In this document: one piece after another, positions 36,775 to 45,389 of the stretch
Layout: each line of letters starts with the position of its first letter
Position numbering within the stretch: position 1 is the stretch's first letter
Assembly: GCF_025141935.1 (NCBI RefSeq)
Contig: NZ_CP081120.1
Coordinates: 2,294,001 to 2,358,000 of the forward strand
Reading direction: 5' to 3'
Source: Sulfitobacter sp. S190
Lineage (GTDB): Bacteria; Pseudomonadota; Alphaproteobacteria; Rhodobacterales; Rhodobacteraceae
Length of the DNA: 64,000 bases
The notes under the pieces: model-generated
The model's database searches: none
What the model saw: the letters and a program-made list of their open reading frames with translations, nothing else
Told to the model about the DNA's origin: nothing
Translations under genes and position numbers: made by a program

Positions 36775-39405
36775 TCAGCCGGCCGCGTCCGAAATTCTCA
36801 CCCGAGGGCGGTCCCCGCCGAGCGTATCGAACGCCATCTGGCGGCAGGTAAAGACGATGACCTGCTGGTCCTCGGCCACGCGGTGCAAGGCCGTAAACAT
36901 CTTCACGATGCGGTCGTCATCGGAATACACAAGCGCGTCGTCCAGAATGATCGGCACCTCGCGCCCCTGACGCGCGAACAGCCGCGCAAACGCAAGACGG
37001 GTCAAAATCGCGATCTGTTCGCGGGTGCCACCGCTCAGCGTGCCCAGCTCTTCTGCAACCCCGTCCCGCGCGAGCGTGTCCGGCAGCAGGTTGTCATCAA
37101 AGCTCAGCTCTCCTGCACCGTGCACAATCGACATCAACGGCTTGAGTTCCTGCTTGATCGGCTCGAAATAGGCCTCGCGGGCCGCGGTTCGGGTCTGCGA
37201 GAGCGTATCGGCCAAAAGCTGCAGCGCGGCCACTTCCCGTGCGAGGTTATCGGCACGCTGGCGCGCGGCGTGCAGTTGGCCTTCGACTTCGGCAAGCGCT
37301 TCTTCGACCCCGTTTTCCGCCCGTGTGGCGATCCGGCCGTCCAGCGTTGCTTTCTCGGTTTCCAGCCGCTGGATGTCGCGGGCGGCATTGTCGAGCACGG
37401 CACGGGTGCGTTTCACATCCGCCTCCGCCGTGCCCAGATCGATTGCCCCCCCGTCGATGTCCTCAAGGTGCCGCTGCGCTTGGGTCAAGGCGGCTTCGGC
37501 GCGGGCCAAGGCATGGCCAGCGGCCTGTTTGCGGGCATCGAAATCCGCGTCGTTGCCACGCTCGGCGGTTGCGGCCTCGAACGCGGCGCGGGTCTGGGCC
37601 TGCGTGGCCTGCGCCGCCATCGCCGCGCGCTCTGTTTCACGCAGGCGCGCCTCGGCTTCGGTCTGCGCCTTGCGTGTGGTCTCTGCAGCCTGCTGCGCAT
37701 TGGCGAGCAGATCGGCAAGTGTCTCTGCGTCCGTTTCCTCATCCGCGTCGGTGGCCGCGCCCATCTGCTGAACGAGAGTTGCCGCCTCTTGCTGGAGCGC
37801 CGGAAGCCCGTCGGGTGCCAGCGCCTGCAGGACAGTCTGGTGTTGTTGCAGCGCCGTTTGCGTCTCGCGGCGGGCGCGTGCAGCGTTGCGCGCCGCGGCC
37901 ACATCGGCGCAGTCCGCGTCGTCCAGCAGATGCGCAAGCGCGCGTTCGGCAGTGTCGATATCTCCGGCGTCGGCCTTTTGGTCACCCGGATCGATGGTAA
38001 TAGCACCGAAGCCGGGCAAAGTCAGTGTTGCAGTCTCGCGCAGGGCCAACGCCGCTTGAGGGTCAAACGGCACACCGTCCATCATCGGCACCGCGCCCCC
38101 GGTGGGATCGAACCGGACCGACACGGCACTGGCCTGCGCTGCCTGCCGCGCAAGATCGAGCGTATTCTGCGCCGCGTCGATGCGGGCAAGTACGTCCGCC
38201 GATACCTTCATCACACTCAAATCGGCCTTCGCCGATTCAAGCGCGGTTCGCGCGGCCTCGGCCTTGCTGATCCTCGCGCGCAGCGTGTCCAGTTGCGCCG
38301 CCAGCGAGACGCGCAATGCGGCCGTACGGGCCCTTTGCTGGCGCGAGCGCAGCGCTTCAAACGCATCCAACGCGGCTTTGGCCTGCTTACCCGCCGCCTC
38401 GGCTGTGCGGCGTTCTTCGGCGAGCCGGTCGTCGATGACCTTCGCCTCCTTGTGCGCCTCCGCCTGCGCCTTGGCCGCCCTTTGCACCGCTTCATCCTGT
38501 GCCACAACGGCGGCGAGGCTCGCTTGGTCATTGCCAAGCTCGAGCGTGCGCAGGTCCACATCGGCGCGTGCAGCCTGCGCGCGTGCAGCATGTGCGCGCG
38601 CGGTCTCCAAGGTCGCGGATGCGGTATCGAACGCGTCCTGTCGGGACTGGCGCAGCGCGGGATCGGCCAGTTTGGCAAGCGTTTGCTCGACCCGCTTACG
38701 GCTTTGCAGCGCCTCGGCCAGATCGCGGCATTTCGCCCCCAGATCGGCCGCCCTGTCGTTCAGTGTGCTTACCGCATCGACCGCGTCTTTCCAGGCGCCG
38801 CCGGTTTTGGGGCGCCCCTGCTTGGTGGCCAGCGCCTCGAGCGCATCGTTGCACGCGCCCAGCACACGGTCCATCCGGCGACCGCCGGTCACCATGTCGA
38901 TTTCACCCGCGACCGAGGACAGCACATCGCGGCGGCTCTCGCGCAGCCTGTCACGCTCCGCAGTGCTCGCACCCTGTGGCTCCAGCCCTGTCACGCCTTG
39001 TCGCACCCACAAAAGCCCCGCCGGCCCGTCCGCGCCCTCCCCCATCAGGCGTGCGATCCAGCGCTCGGCCTCGTCATCCTGCGCCACGATACGCCCGTTG
39101 GCGTCGCTCACCCTTGCGTATTTCTTGCGCAAGAAGCTCTTCTCGATGGTAAAGAGCCCCTCTGCGGTTTCGATGTCTGCCGACACCTGCACCGCGCCAC
39201 CGGAATGTGGCTCGAGCGCGCGCACCTCGCGCCCGGTCGCGCTCGATTTGGTGAAGAACAGCGCGTGAAGTGCGTCGAAAAAGGTCGATTTGCCGAATTC
39301 ATTCGCTTCGGACACCACCGTGATACCGTCGGCAATACCCGTTACAGATGCGGTTTGTCCCGCAAACCGGCGCACGTTGGTCAGGTGAAGGGCGCGCAGC
39401 TTCAT
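36775..39405 (-). CDS. YhaN-like coiled-coil ATPase (SbcC/Rad50-related)
   Basis: The 876-residue product has SMC-type ends and a long coiled-coil middle. Walker A near residue 38 reads EANEFGKSTFFDALHALFF, the YhaN form. The middle, about residues 170-740, is Ala/Glu/Arg/Gln-rich heptad sequence. At the C-terminus are the signature LSGGTREQIAILTRLAFARL and Walker B VPIILDDALVYSDDDR. With the overlapping metallophosphoesterase it should form an Mre11-Rad50-like complex. No zinc-hook CxxC is evident in the coil, a difference from SbcC and Rad50. The substrate is presumably DNA ends. Confidence 0.9.
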   Translation of the reverse strand: MKLRALHLTNVRRFAGQTASVTGIADGITVVSEANEFGKSTFFDALHALFFTKSSATGREVRALEPHSGGAVQVSADIETAEGLFTIEKSFLRKKYARVSDANGRIVAQDDEAERWIARLMGEGADGPAGLLWVRQGVTGLEPQGASTAERDRLRESRRDVLSSVAGEIDMVTGGRRMDRVLGACNDALEALATKQGRPKTGGAWKDAVDAVSTLNDRAADLGAKCRDLAEALQSRKRVEQTLAKLADPALRQSRQDAFDTASATLETARAHAARAQAARADVDLRTLELGNDQASLAAVVAQDEAVQRAAKAQAEAHKEAKVIDDRLAEERRTAEAAGKQAKAALDAFEALRSRQQRARTAALRVSLAAQLDTLRARISKAEAARTALESAKADLSVMKVSADVLARIDAAQNTLDLARQAAQASAVSVRFDPTGGAVPMMDGVPFDPQAALALRETATLTLPGFGAITIDPGDQKADAGDIDTAERALAHLLDDADCADVAAARNAARARRETQTALQQHQTVLQALAPDGLPALQQEAATLVQQMGAATDADEETDAETLADLLANAQQAAETTRKAQTEAEARLRETERAAMAAQATQAQTRAAFEAATAERGNDADFDARKQAAGHALARAEAALTQAQRHLEDIDGGAIDLGTAEADVKRTRAVLDNAARDIQRLETEKATLDGRIATRAENGVEEALAEVEGQLHAARQRADNLAREVAALQLLADTLSQTRTAAREAYFEPIKQELKPLMSIVHGAGELSFDDNLLPDTLARDGVAEELGTLSGGTREQIAILTRLAFARLFARQGREVPIILDDALVYSDDDRIVKMFTALHRVAEDQQVIVFTCRQMAFDTLGGDRPRVRISDAAG

Positions 39406-40541
39406 GGGTCAGGTGCCTGTGCCGCAAATCCGAACAACAGCGACAGGGCCGCATCGGCCACGCGCCGATCCTCCAGCGCCGCATCAGGGTCACGGGCCAT
39501 CTCGACCAGCCGGTCGGCCGTCAGCCGCAACGCCCCTCCGGTGGGATCGATGGCATCCAGATCATCCGTATCGTGCACCAACGCCAATCCCGACAAATCC
39601 GCATCGAGTGACAGAAAATCCGGTGCGATCCGGTCAAGCATCGCCTGCATCCGTTGGCGGGCGTCCATCCGCGCGCGGCCCCCGAACCGCAGCCGCAGAT
39701 TACAATCGCGCCTGTCCGCCACTGCGGGCACCGCGCGCTCGAGCAGGGCCGCCGGATCATCGTCCGGTGTCATATCGAGCGTGTCGGCTTGCCAGTCGAT
39801 CGCACCTGTTTCGATCGGGCTGACCTGCGGTTGGGCGCCCGCCGCCTCCACCGTGACCAACAAGGCCGACGCAGCAGCCGCATGCCGGAAACTGTCCCGC
39901 TCGGGCGTGCCCGAATACCAGCAGTGCGGCGTCACCTGCATTTGCCCGTGCCAATCGCCGAGCGCCAGATACGCCAGTCCCGACTGCTCCGCCCTGTCGG
40001 GTGGAATGACACCGGTGGGGCCGGCGGTGCCCGCATCGCCCATGCTCTGGAAATCGACGATCCCGCCGTGGCCCAGACCGATCCTTATGGCCCCTTCGGG
40101 GGACGGCTGGTCCATGCTGCGGGTCAAATCGCGGCCCGGCGACCGTTCAGTGCAAGGTGCGGGCAATAGCCACGCTTGTGACAGATCCAGCGGGCTGTCA
40201 TCGAGTGCCAGAATGACGTTTTCGGGTTTGTCGCGGGTGATGATGCGCCAGGCCTCTGCGGCGGCAAGGCTGTCGTGGTTGCCCGGCATCAGAACCCACC
40301 GGATATCCTGTGCCCCGGCCATTGTGTTAAGCGCCTGTCGCACGACCGCAGGGTTCGGCGTTTCCTGATCAAAGGTGTCGCCCGCCAGCAGGACCAGCCC
40401 TGCGCCACCCTCCCGCGCGGCTTGGGCCAACCGGTCCAGCGCACCGTGGCGCGCCTGGCGCAGACGCCCGCGCACGTCTTCGGGATAGCGCCCGAAAGGT
40501 TTGCCCAAATGCAGATCGGAACTGTGCAGAAAACGGATCAT
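39402..40541 (-). CDS. YhaO-like metallophosphoesterase, DNA repair exonuclease family
   Basis: The 379-residue product starts at ATG 40541 (MIRFLHSSDLHLGKPFG). The calcineurin-type metal motifs are in order: SDLHLG (DxH), LAGDTFD (GDxxD-like), MPGNHDS (GNHD) and LGHGG, with LGDWHG as the last His motif. This is the Mre11/SbcD fold, and the order nuclease then ATPase with a four-base overlap (ATGA) is that of yhaO-yhaN and sbcDC. The C-terminal 130 residues form a helical capping region. Confidence 0.92.
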   Translation of the reverse strand: MIRFLHSSDLHLGKPFGRYPEDVRGRLRQARHGALDRLAQAAREGGAGLVLLAGDTFDQETPNPAVVRQALNTMAGAQDIRWVLMPGNHDSLAAAEAWRIITRDKPENVILALDDSPLDLSQAWLLPAPCTERSPGRDLTRSMDQPSPEGAIRIGLGHGGIVDFQSMGDAGTAGPTGVIPPDRAEQSGLAYLALGDWHGQMQVTPHCWYSGTPERDSFRHAAAASALLVTVEAAGAQPQVSPIETGAIDWQADTLDMTPDDDPAALLERAVPAVADRRDCNLRLRFGGRARMDARQRMQAMLDRIAPDFLSLDADLSGLALVHDTDDLDAIDPTGGALRLTADRLVEMARDPDAALEDRRVADAALSLLFGFAAQAPDP

Positions 40542-40690
40542 TGCGGCGCGCCGTTGGAGGACCAGAGGGCTTATCTGCGGCCCGCGCGGGCCCGAGGTCA
40601 AGCGCAAAGCAGATACAATGCAATAAGCCTTGAACCATATCTGGGATTGCGGCGTTATCTCCTACACACCCTCGCGCATCGGAGCCTGCC

Positions 40691-41782
40691 TTGGACGACA
40701 TCACCTCGATCCGCCGATCCCTGCAACTGCTGTGCGTGATCGCCGTCTTCGTGACGGCCTACTTCGCCAAGGACCTTATCCTGCCGATCATCCTCGGCTT
40801 GCTTCTCGCTCTGACGCTCAGCCCGGTGGCCCGCGCGCTTGAGCGGATGGGGCTGCCAAACGGGCTCGCCGCGGTGCTGCTCGTGGGCACGGCGGGCACT
40901 GTTTTTCTTGGCATTGCAGGGCTTTCGGCGGGGACCATTGCGCTCTGGTCAGAAGATCTGCCGCGCATGGGTCAGCAGATCGAAGCCAAGCTGTCGGGGA
41001 TGAGCGAGACCGTCGAATCCGTACGCGAAGCCACCGAAAAGGTGCAGGAAATCTCAGCCGGTGAGGAGGCGCCGCAAGAGGTTGTCGTACAGCAGCCTTC
41101 CCTGCTCAACAGCGCGCTGAATACGGCGATCAAACTGGGGGGCACGCTAGCCGTGACCCTCATACTCGCGATGTTCCTCATCGCGTCGGGGGATCTGTTT
41201 TACGTTAAACTGGTGCAATCGTTCCAGACGCTGACAGGCAAGAAACGCGCGCTTGCCGCCGTGTATGATGTCGAACGTCGGGTGTCGCGGTATCTGCTGA
41301 CAATCACGGTGATCAACGCGGCACTTGGCCTTTCGGTCGGCGTGTTCTTGTGGCTGCTGGGCCTGCCCGGCGCGCATATTTTCGGGATCATGGCGTTCTT
41401 GCTCAACTACCTGCCCTACATCGGCGGGGTGATCGGATCGCTGATCGCGGGCGCCTATGCGATCATTACCTTCGACAGCGTCGGCTTCGCGCTTCTGGCG
41501 CCGCTGGGCTATCAGGTCCTCACCGGCATCGAGGGGCAGTTCATCACCCCCTGGCTTGTCGGAAAGCGGCTCGAGATGAACACGGTTGCCGTGTTTCTGA
41601 CGGTCGTGATCTGGGGTTGGCTCTGGGGCATACCCGGTGCCTTGATCGCGGTGCCGTTTCTTGTGGTGTTCAAGGTGGTCTGCGAAAACGTAACGGCGCT
41701 GAAAATCATCGGAAACTTTCTCGACAGCAGCCAGCAAGCGCCGCGCGATCCCGACGCCGAGCCCGAGGCAGGCACGGGATAG
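40691..41782 (+). CDS. AI-2E family transporter
   Basis: The 363-residue protein has the family's eight-helix plan. A helix pair at the N-terminus (LLCVIAVFVTAYFAKDLILP, IILGLLLALTLSPV) is followed by a cytoplasmic or periplasmic loop about residues 85-145. The long C-terminal helices include FLLNYLPYIGGVIGSLIAGA and the LEMNTVAVFLTVVIWGWLWG-GIPG motif. Family members export quorum signals (TqsA) or act as sodium-proton antiporters. The start is a TTG at 40691, six bases after GGAG; no ATG fits. It is divergent from the nuclease gene. Confidence 0.9.
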   Translation: MDDITSIRRSLQLLCVIAVFVTAYFAKDLILPIILGLLLALTLSPVARALERMGLPNGLAAVLLVGTAGTVFLGIAGLSAGTIALWSEDLPRMGQQIEAKLSGMSETVESVREATEKVQEISAGEEAPQEVVVQQPSLLNSALNTAIKLGGTLAVTLILAMFLIASGDLFYVKLVQSFQTLTGKKRALAAVYDVERRVSRYLLTITVINAALGLSVGVFLWLLGLPGAHIFGIMAFLLNYLPYIGGVIGSLIAGAYAIITFDSVGFALLAPLGYQVLTGIEGQFITPWLVGKRLEMNTVAVFLTVVIWGWLWGIPGALIAVPFLVVFKVVCENVTALKIIGNFLDSSQQAPRDPDAEPEAGTG

Positions 41783-41799
41783 CCGCGCCTGCCCGCCTG

Positions 41800-43200
41800 T
41801 CAGCCCGCGAGGCTGGGCAGCCAGAGCACGATCCCAGGAAATGCCACCAGCAGGGCAATCGTGATTGCATCCGCGATAAAGAACGGCGTGACGCCTTTGA
41901 ACACGTCCTGAACGGTCAGGTCATCCCGCACGCCCGCCACGACAAAACAGTTAAGCCCGATGGGCGGCGTGATCAGGCAGAACTCCGCCATTTTGACCAC
42001 AAGAATACCGAACCAGATGGCGCACATCGGGCCGGACATGCCGAATGCCGAATCCGCCGCCGCGACTGTCTCGCCGCCGTTCAGGGCCATTACGGCCGGG
42101 TATACGACGGGCAGCGTCAACAGCAGCATGCCGATCGCATCCATGAACATGCCCAGCACCGCATAGGCCAGCAAAATGCACACCAGTATGACGATCGGTG
42201 CCATTTCGAGCGATGTAATCCACGCGGCAAAGGCATCCGGCAGTTCCGCAAACCCCAGAAAACGCACGTAGATCAGCACGCCCCAGATGATCGTGAAGAT
42301 CATCACCGTCAGCTTGGCGGTCTCGAGCAGCGCCTCTTTCAACTGGTTCCACCGCATGCCTTTCCACAAGGCCATGAGGAACACGATGAATGCGCCCACT
42401 GCCCCGCCCTCGGTCGGGGTGCCCCAGGCGTCTCCGAAAGGGTTGTAGACAAAGAAGATGATGATCACGACGACCGCCACAATCGGCAAGGCGGGCGGCA
42501 GCGAGGCAAGACGCTCGCCCCAGGTAAAGCCGCGCACGGGCGGGCCTACGTTCTTTAACACCATTGCGATGCCGATGATCAGCCCCGCATAGACGACCGC
42601 CGAAAACGCTCCGGGAATGAAGCCTGCCAGCAGCAGCTTGCCGACGTCCTGTTCGACGATGATCGCGTAGATCACGAGGATCGCGGAGGGCGGGATGAGC
42701 GAGGCCAGCGTACCCCCGGCGGCGACGACGCCTGCGGCAAACTGTTTGTTGTACCCGATCTTGAGCATTTCGGGGATCGCGATGCGGGCGAACACGGCCG
42801 CGGTGGCAACGGATGCACCGGACACGGCGGCAAAGCCCGCGGTGGCAAAGACGGTCGAGACAGCGAGCCCGCCCGGCACCCACGCGATCCAGCGTTTCGC
42901 GGCCTCGAAAAGGGCGGTTGTCAGCTTGGCGTAATAGGCCAGATATCCGATCATGATGAAGACAGGGATCAGCGACAGAACTTGGGCGCTAACCTTGGAG
43001 TGCGGCGTCAGACCCGCGATTTTCACACTGATTTCAACGGCTTTCCAGAAACGGTCCGGGTCGTAGTCAAAGCCGTTCCAGCGCAGCCAGACCAGCCCGA
43101 CAAAGCCCGCGAGGCCGGCGGCGAAGGCGACGCGCATGCCGAGCACGACGAGCACGAGCATGCCCAGCGAAACATAGATACCTATGGTGATCGGTTCCAT
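41800..43200 (-). CDS. dctM: TRAP transporter large permease (DctM)
   Basis: DctM is the 12-helix ion-coupled membrane subunit of TRAP uptake systems. The 466-residue product shows many hydrophobic helices, for example ISLGMLVLVVLGMRVAFAAG-type sequence at the N-terminus. It has the conserved GAASVATAAVFARIAIPEML-like region, PPSAILVIYAI, and the C-terminal FCLITPPIGLNCFVVAG. It shares one base with the dctQ stop (TGATG). Substrate is set by the binding protein. Confidence 0.94.
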   Translation of the reverse strand: MEPITIGIYVSLGMLVLVVLGMRVAFAAGLAGFVGLVWLRWNGFDYDPDRFWKAVEISVKIAGLTPHSKVSAQVLSLIPVFIMIGYLAYYAKLTTALFEAAKRWIAWVPGGLAVSTVFATAGFAAVSGASVATAAVFARIAIPEMLKIGYNKQFAAGVVAAGGTLASLIPPSAILVIYAIIVEQDVGKLLLAGFIPGAFSAVVYAGLIIGIAMVLKNVGPPVRGFTWGERLASLPPALPIVAVVVIIIFFVYNPFGDAWGTPTEGGAVGAFIVFLMALWKGMRWNQLKEALLETAKLTVMIFTIIWGVLIYVRFLGFAELPDAFAAWITSLEMAPIVILVCILLAYAVLGMFMDAIGMLLLTLPVVYPAVMALNGGETVAAADSAFGMSGPMCAIWFGILVVKMAEFCLITPPIGLNCFVVAGVRDDLTVQDVFKGVTPFFIADAITIALLVAFPGIVLWLPSLAG

Positions 43201-43829
43201 CAGTCCGCCCCTTCCAGCGCTTCGGCTTCGGCGCGTGCCTGTTCCTCGATCGAGAGCGTCAGCGGCACGGCGACCGGGTTTTCAAGCCCCAGAACAAGCG
43301 CGCGTCCGTAGCCCCATGCCTGCAACACCAGCCGCAGGGTCAGAACGGCGAAAGCCACCGGCACGACGAGTTTGCTGGGCCAGATGGGGATGCCGATGTC
43401 GATGGAGCTGTCGCGGCTGCACAGGGGGCGCGCGCAGTCGAACGAGCGGTCGAAATGTTCCCACGCACCCCACGTGAGCGCCACGATCAGCACCAGCATC
43501 AGCAGCACCGAGACCAGCTCGAAAAACCAAAGAATACGGCCCCTTAGCGCCCCGACAAGCATGTCCATACGGATGTGTGTGCCGTCGCGCTGGACATAGG
43601 AAACTCCCATGATGGCGATGATCGGCATGGCCGCTTCGATGTAGTCCACATAGCCCGCCAGCGGGCTGGAAAAAAACTTCCGGCCGGTCACCGAATAGGC
43701 GGCCAGAAACATCAGCGAAAAGATCGCCAGACCGCTGAGAAGCGCGCAAAAACGCTCCACCGGCAACAACATCCTGTCGAGTTTACTCAGCGTGCTGCTG
43801 TCTTCGAGCACGGCGGCTGATCCTGCCAT
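43200..43829 (-). CDS. dctQ: TRAP transporter small permease (DctQ)
   Basis: The 209-residue subunit starts at ATG 43829 behind GGGAGGGG. It has four membrane helices: about residues 27-48 (FCALLSGLAIFSLMFLAAYS), 65-82 (AAMPIIAIMGVSYVQRDGTH), 96-118 (LWFFELVSVLLMLVLIVAL) and 150-170. The pattern YSVTGRKFF and the HIRMD motif match DctQ. An extra loop between helices 3 and 4 carries two Cys (DCARPLC). It lies between dctP, 160 bases upstream, and dctM. Confidence 0.92.
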   Translation of the reverse strand: MAGSAAVLEDSSTLSKLDRMLLPVERFCALLSGLAIFSLMFLAAYSVTGRKFFSSPLAGYVDYIEAAMPIIAIMGVSYVQRDGTHIRMDMLVGALRGRILWFFELVSVLLMLVLIVALTWGAWEHFDRSFDCARPLCSRDSSIDIGIPIWPSKLVVPVAFAVLTLRLVLQAWGYGRALVLGLENPVAVPLTLSIEEQARAEAEALEGAD

Positions 43830-43926
43830 CTTCCCCTCCCTCAAGGTGCAGATCGGGGCGCGGTTTCGGCGCGCCCCTGATCGTGTCAAACCGGCCCGTT
43901 TGCGGACCTTTTTCGCGTGTCACACA

Positions 43927-43945
43927 GTGTGCACAGATTGTGCAC
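43927..43945. promoter_or_regulatory. Palindromes in the dctP-dctQ gap
   Basis: Perfect inverted repeat GTGCACA-GAT-TGTGCAC at 43929-43945, overlapped by CACAC-A-GTGTG at 43921-43931. A weaker CCGTCC/GGGCGG hairpin follows within the next 30 bases on the dctP side. They lie in the 160-bp intercistronic gap inside the TRAP operon, where RNA hairpins often favour the upstream binding-protein message. An operator is equally possible. Confidence 0.4.
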
Positions 43946-43989
43946 CGCCCGTACACCGGACGGCGCACCCATTGGCACGGACCGCGGGC

Positions 43990-45006
43990 TTAGCTGTCGC
44001 CCTTGGCGTCGGCCAGTGTCTTGACCACGAGGTCGTAGAGTTCCTGACCGGGAAGGCCCTGCGCTTCCATGTCGGAGATCCAAGCGTCACGGATCGGATC
44101 GGCGGCGGTCTTGCGGAATTCCGCGATCACCTCGGGGGCGATTTCGACTTTCTGCACGCCTTTTTCCTCGAGCACGCTGTCCCAGCGCTCGAGCAGTTCG
44201 GCGTAGTTGGCCAGATAGTGATCGAGCGCTTCGTCCACGGAGCTGTCGAGGGCCTCGCGCTCGGCGTCAGAGAGGCTCTCATAGGCGTCGATGTTCACCA
44301 CCACGGGGCAGTTCACGGTGCCGGGGTTGAGGTTGGCTGTCCACCAGTCGGCTTCGTTGATGGTGCCAAAGCTGAGGTGAGCGTGCTGGGCGAAGGCCAC
44401 GGTGTCAACGACGCCGCCTTCCATCGCCTGGAACGCTTCGGTCGCGGTCACGGAGGTGGGCACACCGCCGACGGCCTCGAAGGCCTGGCCGATGCCGCCC
44501 GTGGCCCGCACGCGCATGCCTTCAAATTCGGACAGTTCATCGCGCGGATCGCCGGTGCCGACCAGATTGTACTGGGGCATGGGCGACGTCATCAAAAGCT
44601 TTGCGTTCCATTGCGCCATTTCTTCGGCGGCGGCGGGGTGGGCATAGACGGCCTTGGAAACGGCGACTTCCTGTTCGAGGTTTTCAACACCCAGGAAAGG
44701 CAGTTCCAGCACGGTGATCACGCGATTCTTGTCGCGGTGGTAGCCCGCACAGAATTGCGCCATCTCGAACGCGCCGATGGAAATGCCGTCGAGGTTTTCG
44801 CGGTTTTTGGACAGGCCGCCGTAGCTGACGTTCATGGTGAATTCGCCGCCGGTCTTTTCGGACACCAGTTCGGCGATTTTTTCGACGTGTTCGGTGAAGG
44901 CGCGGCGTTTGCCCCACACCGACACGTTCCATTCGGTGGCGGCGGCTTCGGTCACGAAAGCAAAGCTGATGGCGCAGACGGCGGCGCCGCTGAGGTATTT
45001 GGTCAT
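43990..45006 (-). CDS. dctP: TRAP transporter substrate-binding protein (DctP)
   Basis: The 338-residue periplasmic receptor has a signal peptide (MTKYLSGAAVCAISFAFVTE, cleavage near residue 23), then the DctP fold starting EWNVSVWGKRRAFTEHVEKI. Ligand-site signatures include AQFCAGYHRDKNR, the Arg motif FEGMRVRATGG, which binds the substrate carboxylate in this family, and AEFRKTAADPIRDAW. The ligand is therefore probably an organic acid, not identified. It is the first gene of dctPQM and divergent from acs. ATG 45006 follows GGGAGAG. Confidence 0.93.
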   Translation of the reverse strand: MTKYLSGAAVCAISFAFVTEAAATEWNVSVWGKRRAFTEHVEKIAELVSEKTGGEFTMNVSYGGLSKNRENLDGISIGAFEMAQFCAGYHRDKNRVITVLELPFLGVENLEQEVAVSKAVYAHPAAAEEMAQWNAKLLMTSPMPQYNLVGTGDPRDELSEFEGMRVRATGGIGQAFEAVGGVPTSVTATEAFQAMEGGVVDTVAFAQHAHLSFGTINEADWWTANLNPGTVNCPVVVNIDAYESLSDAEREALDSSVDEALDHYLANYAELLERWDSVLEEKGVQKVEIAPEVIAEFRKTAADPIRDAWISDMEAQGLPGQELYDLVVKTLADAKGDS

Positions 45007-45389
45007 TGGTCTCTCCCAGTTTGTGCACGTCTTCGCTGACGCGCTTGCGCGAAAGGCTAGCGTGACGGTGGGTCAGTGCCAACCCCCCAACGCGCGCCGC
45101 GGGCGTGCCGCGCGTGGCGGGTGTGCTTTGGTCGCAGATCGCTGGCTTTGGCAGCAGTGCAGACCGGCTGGCCGCAGTGACGGTGCGGTGCCGTGGCCGC
45201 CATCCCCTTGCCCAAAGGTCGGATTTACAAGTTTTCCAGAACGGCGGAAATAACTTTACAGAAGCGGCCGCATGGTTTGGCCTGCGTGTTTCTTTTGCGC
45301 AATCTTGGCCATAAGCTGCGAAAAAACCATGGTTTAGCCGCGCGTGAATGCAAAAGACGCGGCGCCAGCCCCCGGAGGAGACCCCCAAG
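45007..45389. promoter_or_regulatory. 383-bp divergent control region between dctP and acs
   Basis: No gene is supported here. The segment should hold the promoters of both the TRAP operon (minus) and acs (plus). I cannot identify reliable -35/-10 pairs. The AT-richer stretch 45235-45345 next to acs is the likeliest core promoter zone. No clear inverted repeat of operator size was found. Confidence 0.4.

Noticed and set aside
36883..40368. 1161-codon plus-strand frame opposite the YhaN/YhaO pair
   Set aside because: Arg/Leu/Gly-rich mirror of the coiled-coil coding strand; two well-defined genes occupy the other strand.
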